Part shown: positions 1 to 7,043 of the stretch, piece by piece
How the letters are laid out: each line of letters starts with the position of its first letter
Numbering within the stretch: position 1 is the first letter of the stretch
Source: Methanocorpusculum sp.
GTDB taxonomy: Archaea; Halobacteriota; Methanomicrobia; Methanomicrobiales; Methanocorpusculaceae
Reading direction: 5' to 3'
Assembly: GCF_030655665.1 (NCBI RefSeq)
Contig: NZ_JAUSPQ010000008.1
Coordinates: 186,001-250,000 of the forward strand
DNA: 64,000 bases
Position numbers and translations under genes: made by a program
The notes under the pieces: model-generated
What the model saw: only the letters and a program-made list of their open reading frames with translations
The model's database searches: none
Told to the model about the DNA's origin: nothing

Positions 1-96
1 ACGATCATCGTCCCGATCACCGAATCCGGCAACTATCTCCTCAATGTGATCTGTGACGGCGAGTGGTCTGTCATCGTCTCCGAAGAACAGGCATAA
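1..96 (+). CDS. C-terminal fragment of an unidentified protein
   Basis: An open frame runs from the first base of the window to a TAA stop at 94-96 and gives 31 residues, ending in Ser-Glu-Glu-Gln-Ala. The start lies outside the window. The fragment is too short for a family call. It reads as soluble beta-rich sequence with no membrane segment. A hairpin followed by a T-rich tract just downstream fits the end of a transcription unit, which supports this being a real gene end. Confidence 0.55.
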   Translation, partial: TIIVPITESGNYLLNVICDGEWSVIVSEEQA

Positions 97-105
97 CTTC
101 TTCCA

Positions 106-157
106 GCCGCCGCAGGATAAGTTCCTGAATAAACCGGCGGTCTTCTTTTTTTCTTTC
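106..157 (+). terminator. Putative terminator after the truncated first gene
   Basis: A six-base GC stem (CCGCCG at 107-112 with CGGCGG at 135-140) is followed at once by a T-rich run at 141-157. Archaeal terminators are mainly T-tracts, so the T run is the stronger part of the evidence. Confidence 0.4.
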
Positions 158-255
158 GACCGGTATCTATCCCTCCGTAGGGAAGCTACGCGTTCAGTTT
201 CGTTCCTGCCGTCAGGATACGTTTTTTTGCCTCCAAAACGCATATCATAGGTACT

Positions 256-1140
256 ATGAAAACCTTGCAGGAGTATCTTATCGCCTCACATGCCCCTGAG
301 GATTTGGGAAAAATAATCATGCTGATCGCGGATCAGGCAGGACCGATCCGTTCCGCATTTATCAGCAACCAGAATTATGCGGGTTCCACCAACTCTTCCG
401 GCGAGGATCAGGCAGAAATGGACACCTGGGCCGATACCAGAATCACCTCTGTTCTGCAGGAAAGCGGGCTTGTCCGTGCCGTTGCTTCCGAAGAGCAGGA
501 GGATATCACGCTGATGTCCCCTTCTGCGAAGTATTCAGTCGTGATGGACCCTCTCGACGGCTCCTCGCTGATCAAGGTGAACCTGAGCGTTGGAACGATT
601 GTCGGGATCTATGAGGGCGATGTTCTTCAGGCGGGAAACCAGCTTCGCGCCGCATTCTATATGCTGTATGGTCCGATGACCACCTTGACCATCTCGCTTG
701 GAAACGGGGTCTCCATCTTTGCCATGAACGCGGAAGGGACCTACGTTCTCTTAAAAGAGAACGTGAAAATCCCGGAAGGAACGCTCTGTGGGAGCGGCGG
801 TCTGCGTCCCGAGTGGACCGATAAACACATCCAGTACATGAATGAGATTGAGTGCGAGGGCGGAAAGAACCGGTATTCAGGTTCCTTCGTTGCCGACTTC
901 CACCAGATCCTGGAGTATGGGGGCGTGTATGCCTATCCGGCAACCAAAAAGTCGGCTTCCGGTAAACTACGGCTGGTCTTCGAGATCAACCCGATCGGGT
1001 TCCTCGCGGCCCAGGCAGGCGGGCGCGTCTCGAACGGCGAGTCCTCGACTCTGGATATCGTGCCGACGAAGGTCCACCAGAGAACGCCGGTGTATGTCGG
1101 CAGCTGCGGGATGATCGCGAAGATCGAGGCGATCCGCTGA
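256..1140 (+). CDS. fbp: Fructose-1,6-bisphosphatase, class I
   Basis: This 294-residue protein hydrolyses fructose-1,6-bisphosphate to fructose-6-phosphate, the committed step of gluconeogenesis in the cytosol. The class I signature DPLDGSS is at residues 98-104, inside the inositol-phosphatase fold. An Asn-Tyr-Ala-Gly segment near residue 40 and a Glu-rich metal-binding stretch around 79-82 precede it. The C-terminal part has Lys-Leu-Arg and Glu-Ile-Asn-Pro elements typical of the substrate pocket. The length is slightly below the roughly 330 residues of bacterial and eukaryotic enzymes. The ATG has a weak AGGT four bases upstream. The next gene begins two bases after the stop, so the two are probably co-transcribed. 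Class I enzymes are less usual in archaea, where the class V bifunctional enzyme dominates; the neighbour is a remnant-like relative of class V. Confidence 0.93.
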   Translation: MKTLQEYLIASHAPEDLGKIIMLIADQAGPIRSAFISNQNYAGSTNSSGEDQAEMDTWADTRITSVLQESGLVRAVASEEQEDITLMSPSAKYSVVMDPLDGSSLIKVNLSVGTIVGIYEGDVLQAGNQLRAAFYMLYGPMTTLTISLGNGVSIFAMNAEGTYVLLKENVKIPEGTLCGSGGLRPEWTDKHIQYMNEIECEGGKNRYSGSFVADFHQILEYGGVYAYPATKKSASGKLRLVFEINPIGFLAAQAGGRVSNGESSTLDIVPTKVHQRTPVYVGSCGMIAKIEAIR

Positions 1141-1142
1141 GT

Positions 1143-1802
1143 ATGCCTATCACGGTCTCGGTTTTTGCAAAATCGGTCGGCGGCGTTTGTGAAACGACCC
1201 GGGTCTTTCCCGACATCCTCCAGACGGCGGCAAAGATGCTCAAAAAGGCGGAAGGAGAGATCCTTATCGACTCGTTTGTGACCCACACGGCCGACCGGCT
1301 GGTCCTGATCACGACGCATGCGCCGGATGTCCAGCCGGATCAGCTGATCGAGGCGGCATTCTCCGCAGCTGAAGAGATCGCAGAAAAACGGCATCTGTTC
1401 TCTGGTTCCGATCCGGTCTCAATCTGCCGGATGACGATAGAGGAGCGGGAGAACGAGCCGCTTCTGGTGTTCCTCGCCGGATCGGATATGATCCCGTGGG
1501 GTGAGGTGATGATCCCGAATCAGAATACTCTCGCGGACGGAGTTTTGTTCCTTACCCGTGCCGGCGGGGAGTTCCCGTCCACGGCTGAGTTCTGTGAACG
1601 GTTCGCACGCCGCGGTCTGAATCAGCTGGGGGTCTGCCCGGTGAGTCTCTGTGATTCGTCGAATGTCAGAACAACGGTCATCCCGGTGGTCGGACTCGGT
1701 TTTTCTCTCTTCCAGGGAAAACTTACCGGACCGGTGGATCTCTTTGACACACCGCTTTTTGATGCTCCCAGGTTCTGGGCTTCGGATCGGCACGCTGAGT
1801 GA
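1143..1802 (+). CDS. Shortened paralogue of archaeal FBP aldolase/phosphatase, probably not catalytic
   Basis: This 219-residue protein is not a standard annotation target, but both ends can be read against the class V FBP aldolase/phosphatase family (usually 365-400 residues). The N-terminus (Ile-Thr-Val-Ser-Val, then Val-Gly-Gly) matches the family opening. A central Ile-Asp-x-x-Val-Thr-His segment, a Glu-Glu-Arg-x-x-Glu-Pro segment and the near-terminal Gly-Pro-Val-Asp-Leu-Phe-Asp segment also align. The metal-binding Asp and His of the N-terminal Lys-Ala-Asp-x-Gly...Gly-His signature are replaced. The Asp pair before the central Thr-His is absent. The part carrying the Schiff-base Lys and catalytic Tyr is missing. 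I infer a degenerate or regulatory paralogue, translated with fbp. A new function cannot be excluded. Confidence 0.6.
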   Translation: MPITVSVFAKSVGGVCETTRVFPDILQTAAKMLKKAEGEILIDSFVTHTADRLVLITTHAPDVQPDQLIEAAFSAAEEIAEKRHLFSGSDPVSICRMTIEERENEPLLVFLAGSDMIPWGEVMIPNQNTLADGVLFLTRAGGEFPSTAEFCERFARRGLNQLGVCPVSLCDSSNVRTTVIPVVGLGFSLFQGKLTGPVDLFDTPLFDAPRFWASDRHAE

Positions 1803-1879
1803 TCGTGTCTTCAAATCCGAATTTTATTTGGATAAATATCTCAAATATATTCTAATACCTCTATTTTTGCGCTGATGTC

Positions 1880-1894
1880 AATCTATATAATCTC
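1880..1894 (+). promoter_or_regulatory. TATA box for the hybrid-cluster protein gene
   Basis: CTATATAAT at 1883-1891 sits in a very AT-rich intergenic stretch, about 62 bases before the ATG. Transcription would start near 1913-1917 and leave a leader of about 40 bases that carries the GGGAGG ribosome site at 1941-1946. Confidence 0.45.
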
Positions 1895-1953
1895 AAAAAC
1901 ACATCTATCAATTATCTCTCGGTTTTCCTCCGTGAGACAAGGGAGGCTTGAAA

Positions 1954-3570
1954 ATGTTTTGTCAGCAGTGCGAAGAAACCGCGGGGAACCTTGGCTGTAC
2001 GGCCGGCGGCGTCTGCGGTAAAAGTAACGATACGGCATGTTATCAGGATGCAGTGAACTTTGTTCTCTCCGGGATCGCGTACCGAAGGATCCATCAGCCG
2101 AAGGGAGCAAAAATTCCAGCAAACACCTCCGCCCAGGATAAATTTGTGGTTGAAGCATTGTTTGCGACCCTGACGAACGTGAACTTCGATGAATCCCGGT
2201 TCGACGCATATCTGAAAGAGGGGGTCGCGTATCGTGACGCCTACCCGCAGATCCCGGGAGAGCCCAACGCGTGTTCATGGGTGCCGAAATCACGTGAGGA
2301 TATCATCACCCTTGACGGAGGGATCGGACTTCTTTCGATCGAGGATCAAAATGAACGTTCGCTCTTTTCCCTGCTTCTGTTTGCACTGAAAGGGATATGC
2401 GCCTATTATTCTCATGCGGAGGTGCTGGGAAAAACGGACCCGGAGATCGTGAACTTCATCTATAAGGCTCTCGCCACCCGGTTTGAGAAGCACTCGTTTG
2501 GGGAACGTGCGGCTCTCGTCATGGAATGCGGGAAAGTCGGCGCGAAGGTGCTGGCGCTTCTTGAATCGGCAAACAAACGGTACGGCGCAACCGAGATCAC
2601 GAAGGTGAACTGCGGGGTCGGAAAAAATCCGGGGATCCTCGTGACGGGTCATGATCTGCGTGATCTGTTTCTCCTGCTTCGGCAGACGAGGGGGGCCGGG
2701 GTGGATGTCTATACCCACGGCGAAATGCTGATCGCCCACGCCCATCCGTGTTTCAAGAAGTTCGATCATCTTATCGGGAACTACGGGACGTCCTGGGCGA
2801 ATCAGAAGGCGGAGTTCCCGCTGTTCAACGGGCCGATCCTGTTTACGACGAACTGTCTGGTTCCCCCGCCTGACACGTATAAAGGCAGGATCTTTACGAC
2901 CGGGTCCGTGGGTTTTCCGGCTGCCGTCCATATCCCGGAGAAGCCGGACGGCTCGAAGGATTTTTCGCAGATCATTGCCTGTGCGAAGAAGTGTGAGCCG
3001 CCGAAGGATCTGCAGTGCGGGGATCTGATGACGGGGGCGGGACATGACGCGGTACTTGCTCTGGTCCCGAAAGTTCTTGATCTGGTGAAGCGGGGGAAGA
3101 TCAGGCACTTCGTCGTGATGGCGGGATGCGACGGCCGGCACAAAGAACGTGAATATTACACGGAGTTTGCGAAGGCGCTGCCAGGTGACGTTGTCATTCT
3201 TACGGCAGGGTGTGCAAAGTACCGGTATAACCGTCTTGGTCTGGGCGATATTGAGGGGATCCCCCGGGTTCTGGATGCCGGGCAGTGTAATGATTCGTAC
3301 TCTCTTGTGGTGATCGCTCAGGAGTTAGCAAAGGCTTTGCATGTGGAAGTGGAGAACCTCCCGCTTTCGTTCAATATCGCCTGGTATGAGCAGAAGGCGA
3401 TCCTGGTGCTTCTGGTTCTGCTGGCGCTGGGCATCAAAAACATCATTATCGGACCGAATATGCCGGCATGTCTTTCGCCGGACGTGCTGAACATACTGGT
3501 AAAGAAGTTCGGGGTCCAGCTGATCTCGACGCCGGATGAGGATATGGTGAGTCTTGGGATCACGCGCTGA
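1954..3570 (+). CDS. hcp: Hydroxylamine reductase (hybrid-cluster protein)
   Basis: This 538-residue iron-sulfur enzyme carries a hybrid Fe-S-O cluster and reduces hydroxylamine, or nitric oxide in some organisms. It is thought to protect anaerobes from nitrosative stress. The N-terminal cysteines C3, C6, C15 and C21 form the proximal cluster motif of the strict-anaerobe class. Further Cys in Val-Asn-Cys-Gly, Thr-Thr-Asn-Cys and Ala-Gly-Cys contexts, followed by a Cys-Asn-Asp-Ser segment, match the ligands of the hybrid cluster. An upstream TTG at 1948 is in frame. I chose the ATG at 1954 because GGGAGG at 1941-1946 is seven bases away and the family starts Met-Phe-Cys. The gene stands alone, with its own promoter and a hairpin after the stop. 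Confidence 0.95.
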   Translation: MFCQQCEETAGNLGCTAGGVCGKSNDTACYQDAVNFVLSGIAYRRIHQPKGAKIPANTSAQDKFVVEALFATLTNVNFDESRFDAYLKEGVAYRDAYPQIPGEPNACSWVPKSREDIITLDGGIGLLSIEDQNERSLFSLLLFALKGICAYYSHAEVLGKTDPEIVNFIYKALATRFEKHSFGERAALVMECGKVGAKVLALLESANKRYGATEITKVNCGVGKNPGILVTGHDLRDLFLLLRQTRGAGVDVYTHGEMLIAHAHPCFKKFDHLIGNYGTSWANQKAEFPLFNGPILFTTNCLVPPPDTYKGRIFTTGSVGFPAAVHIPEKPDGSKDFSQIIACAKKCEPPKDLQCGDLMTGAGHDAVLALVPKVLDLVKRGKIRHFVVMAGCDGRHKEREYYTEFAKALPGDVVILTAGCAKYRYNRLGLGDIEGIPRVLDAGQCNDSYSLVVIAQELAKALHVEVENLPLSFNIAWYEQKAILVLLVLLALGIKNIIIGPNMPACLSPDVLNILVKKFGVQLISTPDEDMVSLGITR

Positions 3571-3582
3571 AAGGATTGGTGT

Positions 3583-3602
3583 GCCGGGTTTTTTTACCCG
3601 GC
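3583..3602 (+). terminator. Hairpin after hcp
   Basis: GCCGGGT at 3583-3589 pairs perfectly with ACCCGGC at 3596-3602 across a loop of Ts. It lies 13 bases after the hcp stop codon and is the only strong stem before the next gene. Confidence 0.5.
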
Positions 3603-3767
3603 GATAAATCTCCTCACCTACATATTATCTTATCTTACGCTGTTTCCCTCTTTTCTCATCGCTTTTATATGTCTTCGTTACCCATATTCTGCTAATGATG
3701 CCGCGTGATCTGTCGATCCATAGAAGATGGTGTTTATCAGAGGGCTGGATAACCCGGAGCGTATGGT

Positions 3768-4106
3768 ATGACTGATGAAAAAAATGCAATTAAGATTTTT
3801 CAGGATAGGAAGATACGTTCGATTTGGCATGCGGAGGAGGAACAATGGTATTTTTCGATCGTGGATGTTATTGCCGTATTGACGGAAAGTGTGAATCCGA
3901 ATAATTACTGGAAAGTTCTGAAATCACGGCTTATTAAAGAAGGTAATCAGTCGGTTACAACCTGTAACCAACTGAAAATGGCGTCGTCGAAAGACTGGGT
4001 CGAAAACGCCTCCGGAGAATTGCGATCCGTCAGAATCTTACCGATGTGTATTGCCGGAGGATGTTTCTTCGTCCTAATTTTGTTAATAATGATGCAAAAT
4101 AGTTGA
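3768..4106 (+). pseudogene. Truncated BRO-N / DinD-like protein
   Basis: The first 75 or so residues read as a BRO N-terminal domain of the kind found in phage antirepressors and damage-inducible D proteins. They include a Trp-Tyr-Phe-Ser-x-Val-Asp-Val core, a Tyr-Trp-Lys-Val-Leu-Lys-Ser segment and a Thr-x-Cys-Asn-Gln-Leu-Lys-Met segment. After about residue 75 the similarity stops and the frame runs through unrelated sequence into a hydrophobic tail of 112 residues in total. Family members are about 270-300 residues, so roughly two thirds are lost. It lies at the edge of an AT-rich islet and was probably cut by the same event that brought the downstream gene. The truncated product may still be made, since it has a clean ATG and TATA-like sequence (TTTTATATG near 3665), but I treat it as broken. 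Confidence 0.6.
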
Positions 4107-4128
4107 ACCCAAATGTGAATTAAAGTCA

Positions 4129-6252
4129 ATGCAGGAATATTACTATCCAATATACGTGGTTGAAAAAACCAGTACAGAGTCTGAAGCACATCTCGCTCTC
4201 CCAAACTTTACTTGCAGTGTAAAAACAGAAACACCTTTTTCGGCTGTAGTTCTTCTATCCAATATCCTAGTAAGTGAATTCAATCAGAGATTATCAAAAG
4301 GGGAAAAACTGCCAGTGGGCATGGACAAACCATCATATTTGCAGCCTCCATCAAATCGAAATGATGTTACATTATTTTGGATTCCTTTCTCTATCGATAA
4401 TTTATACCTACCAGTAAAGGTACCTGGATCTTACCACTACAAAGGTGGGAATACCCATTTTTGGGTATTACCTCTAGAAAATATCTGGACAGAGGGTGGG
4501 ATAAACGACCTTGCAAACAGAGCACAAAGGAATGGTAAAACTTTGGATGTTCATGGGAAATATCCATTCCTTCATCCAGGACGCAATGGATTTAATTTGC
4601 CGGTTTTACATCCAATCAATTTTGATCTCCTCTTGCAGGAAATGACAACCTTCTGTCAAGCATACAATTCGGATTATAACATAGGTACTGTTCTTGAAGA
4701 TGCAGATAAAATAAATCAATTTATTGAGTTTATGTGTTCAAAGACGTTAGAAGGTTTGAAGGAAAATCTACATAAATATTCAATATTAGCGATACTTAAA
4801 TTTGTTTTAAGACAGCACGAACTCATAACGTATCTGATCTATCATCAGCGGGAGGATTTGGCTATGAGTCGTTATTCAGGTCTCCGCTCAGCAGATATAC
4901 ATGCTATGTATCATACCGAATCTGATAGAACACGTGCTCAGATATCCCTCGCTTTATGTCAATTATTAGAAATGTCTGTTGCTGAAAACCCTCAGGGAAA
5001 GGAAAGATTGACTGAAAGTGGGGTTGATACCCTCTTGGTATTATCATCACTAACTCGGGGTATGTGGGCTTTAAAGAGTAGAATGAGACTATTACGTCCC
5101 CTTCCTTCATTGGTTATCTGCCCCTCCGGGTTAGCTGACTCTGGATTGCGTGGTGACCCTTGCACATTTGAAAATAAGATATGGCATGAATATATGTTGG
5201 AACGACTCGAAGATGCCAGAGAAAGAGAAACCGGTGGATATCTCAAATATACTGTTCCTGCAACAACTCGATATGAAAATTTATGTGGTGACAAACGTGA
5301 GCAAGCGTATTTAGATGAATTCAACCTGACCTATACCCAATTACGTGAGTTTAGAGACACTCTTCTTAAGCTATGTTTCAAAACCTCCAAAGCCTATCAT
5401 ATTATTCCAGAATCAAAAATTTGTAAAGAATTAACTAGGGAATGTGGGTGGACGGAGGCTATGGGAAAAATAGCTTTGAATTTATTTTGTTTAGAGCCGA
5501 GAGGACCATGGGAGCAAGTCCCAGATGGTTATGAATGGATAGATATAGATCCTGATAATCAATATGGGCGATTATCTGCATTACGACGTCCACTTATTCG
5601 ACTTCTCAATCAGAATGGGGAACTGATTATTTTTATCGGAGAAAGATGGTGGGTAAATGCATTCGATTATTTTGAATCAAGAATCAGAGATGACAAGTAT
5701 CCCACAAAAGAGAATTCTGAATTAGATAAATGGATAAAGCGTTGTAGGGGAGAAGAAGCGAAAGCATTTGTAAAAACGGTTCAAAATTGGTTCAAAATGG
5801 AAACAAAGATGTCTACACACCTCAGTGTGAAATTGCACGGGATTCTTAATTTGCCAAAAGATATTGGAGATATAGACATCGCGGCAGTAGATTTCGACAA
5901 TAGTATTCTCTATTCTATTGAGTGTAAAAATATTACTCATTCTCGTACTGCTAATGATATGACTAATGAATTCAATAAATTTGGAATTTTACCCAAAAAC
6001 AATGATTTCATGAATAAACATCTTAAACGTGATGAGTATTTGCGAACTCATATCGGTAAAATTCAAACTCATTTTAGATTCGCCACTTCTCCGATGATCG
6101 TATCTTTAATTATAACTAGTGATACCATACTTGCACCGTTTATTACAAAGAATCTGCCCCTTCCTGTAATCTCATTCCATCGATTAATGAAGGATGGAGA
6201 GGGAGCTTTGGAAAAATGTCGTTTGCATTCCATCAATGTTGACGATCTGTAA
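4129..6252 (+). CDS. Large protein with a C-terminal PD-(D/E)XK-like nuclease domain, unknown function
   Basis: I do not recognise the family of this 707-residue protein. The first 570 residues are soluble and mostly helical, with no motif I can name. Near the C-terminus a Gly-Asp-Ile-Asp at 580-583 is followed by a strand pair ending Glu-Cys-Lys at 598-600. This D...ExK spacing is that of PD-(D/E)XK nucleases such as restriction endonucleases. Strands and a helix after residue 620 could complete the fold. Codon use is far more AT-rich than hcp or fbp, and the gene lies between a truncated phage-type gene and an insertion sequence. The setting suggests a horizontally acquired defence or mobile-element nuclease, but no partner gene (methylase, helicase or toxin) is adjacent. 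The ribosome site is weak, so the exact start is uncertain. Confidence 0.6.
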   Translation: MQEYYYPIYVVEKTSTESEAHLALPNFTCSVKTETPFSAVVLLSNILVSEFNQRLSKGEKLPVGMDKPSYLQPPSNRNDVTLFWIPFSIDNLYLPVKVPGSYHYKGGNTHFWVLPLENIWTEGGINDLANRAQRNGKTLDVHGKYPFLHPGRNGFNLPVLHPINFDLLLQEMTTFCQAYNSDYNIGTVLEDADKINQFIEFMCSKTLEGLKENLHKYSILAILKFVLRQHELITYLIYHQREDLAMSRYSGLRSADIHAMYHTESDRTRAQISLALCQLLEMSVAENPQGKERLTESGVDTLLVLSSLTRGMWALKSRMRLLRPLPSLVICPSGLADSGLRGDPCTFENKIWHEYMLERLEDARERETGGYLKYTVPATTRYENLCGDKREQAYLDEFNLTYTQLREFRDTLLKLCFKTSKAYHIIPESKICKELTRECGWTEAMGKIALNLFCLEPRGPWEQVPDGYEWIDIDPDNQYGRLSALRRPLIRLLNQNGELIIFIGERWWVNAFDYFESRIRDDKYPTKENSELDKWIKRCRGEEAKAFVKTVQNWFKMETKMSTHLSVKLHGILNLPKDIGDIDIAAVDFDNSILYSIECKNITHSRTANDMTNEFNKFGILPKNNDFMNKHLKRDEYLRTHIGKIQTHFRFATSPMIVSLIITSDTILAPFITKNLPLPVISFHRLMKDGEGALEKCRLHSINVDDL

Positions 6253-6530
6253 TGTGTTTTTCACGATATTTACTGATTATTGGATATAATGGGTTATGTG
6301 AATCATGTTATTTCTGTAGTTCATCTCGATCCGTCAGATGTTTTATGTGGTAGCATCACGGTAATAAAATGAAGGAGTTATCTGATGAATGCACAGGAAA
6401 AAGGAGACGGAGAAGGAACTCGGTCACCCTGTTTCTTCTCCAGAAAATTATTTGAGTGAAAAACCAAAGAAGCGGCTGAAGGATATGGATGAGTAAGGCA
6501 ATTTGCATTGTCCGTACTTTCTCATTGATA

Positions 6531-6929
6531 TCACCCCTCCGCACTCTCCTTCTGTCTCGTGATCAGCAGTTCCTGGGTCAGAATGCCGTCGATCTCCCGC
6601 TCCAGAGCCCTAAGCTTCGTCGTCAGATAGGTCGTTTCCTCGATCAGCCGCTGCGAACGGAGAAGTGTTTCTTTCGACGCCCCCTCCTGTCGCAAATCAA
6701 AGATTTGCTCGCAAGTTTTCTTCGAAAACTTGCTCGGCTGAGGTCGTCTGCTTCGCCTCCGACCCGCCTCCGCTGAGGGCGAGCCTTGCGGCTCACCCCG
6801 CTTCATCAGTTCGAGCTGGAGTTTTCGCATTTCTTTTCCCTTTTCGCAGAGCTTCCCTGAATAAACGTCCATTTTGAGAAAGAGCGGCTTAAGTCGTTCC
6901 TGAAGTATGAGAGGAATATCATTCATCAT
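6531..6929 (-). CDS. Small coiled-coil protein with an in-frame repeat insertion
   Basis: The frame could open earlier, but a GGAGGT on the minus strand (6935-6940) lies five bases before the ATG at 6929, giving 132 residues. Residues 1-44 and 84-132 are charged, Leu-rich and probably helical (many Glu, Lys, Arg and Leu heptads). The middle (about 45-83) is Pro, Arg and Ser-rich and is encoded by a copy of the modular hairpin repeat at 6691-6800. The repeat therefore seems to have inserted without breaking the frame, adding about 39 residues to a protein of about 93. No family is recognised. The gene sits between the putative nuclease gene and an insertion sequence. The 278 bases between 6252 and 6531 hold no convincing gene. 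Confidence 0.5.
   Translation of the reverse strand: MMNDIPLILQERLKPLFLKMDVYSGKLCEKGKEMRKLQLELMKRGEPQGSPSAEAGRRRSRRPQPSKFSKKTCEQIFDLRQEGASKETLLRSQRLIEETTYLTTKLRALEREIDGILTQELLITRQKESAEG
6691..6800 (+). repeat. Modular hairpin repeat, copy A
   Basis: GCAAATC-AAA-GATTTGC at 6692-6708 is followed by a second hairpin with arms GCAAGTTTT and AAAACTTGC (6711-6733), then GGCTGAGG and further GC-rich stems ending near 6800. The same modules recur at 8718, 19013, 19716, 20536 and 25079. This copy lies inside a coding frame on the other strand. Confidence 0.75.
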
Positions 6930-7043
6930 ATCTGACCTCCTGATCCCGAGTATCCCTGAATGTGTAATCAACCTACGACCCGACGCAATATAAATCCCGA
7001 ACCGTGAGGCGGCGGACCGTCCCGAATTGAGCAAGGTTTTTCC

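Noticed and set aside
53-250. A 65-codon frame upstream of fbp
   Set aside because: It overlaps the end of the previous gene and the terminator-like stem, has no ribosome site and reads as low-complexity Phe and Ser-rich sequence.
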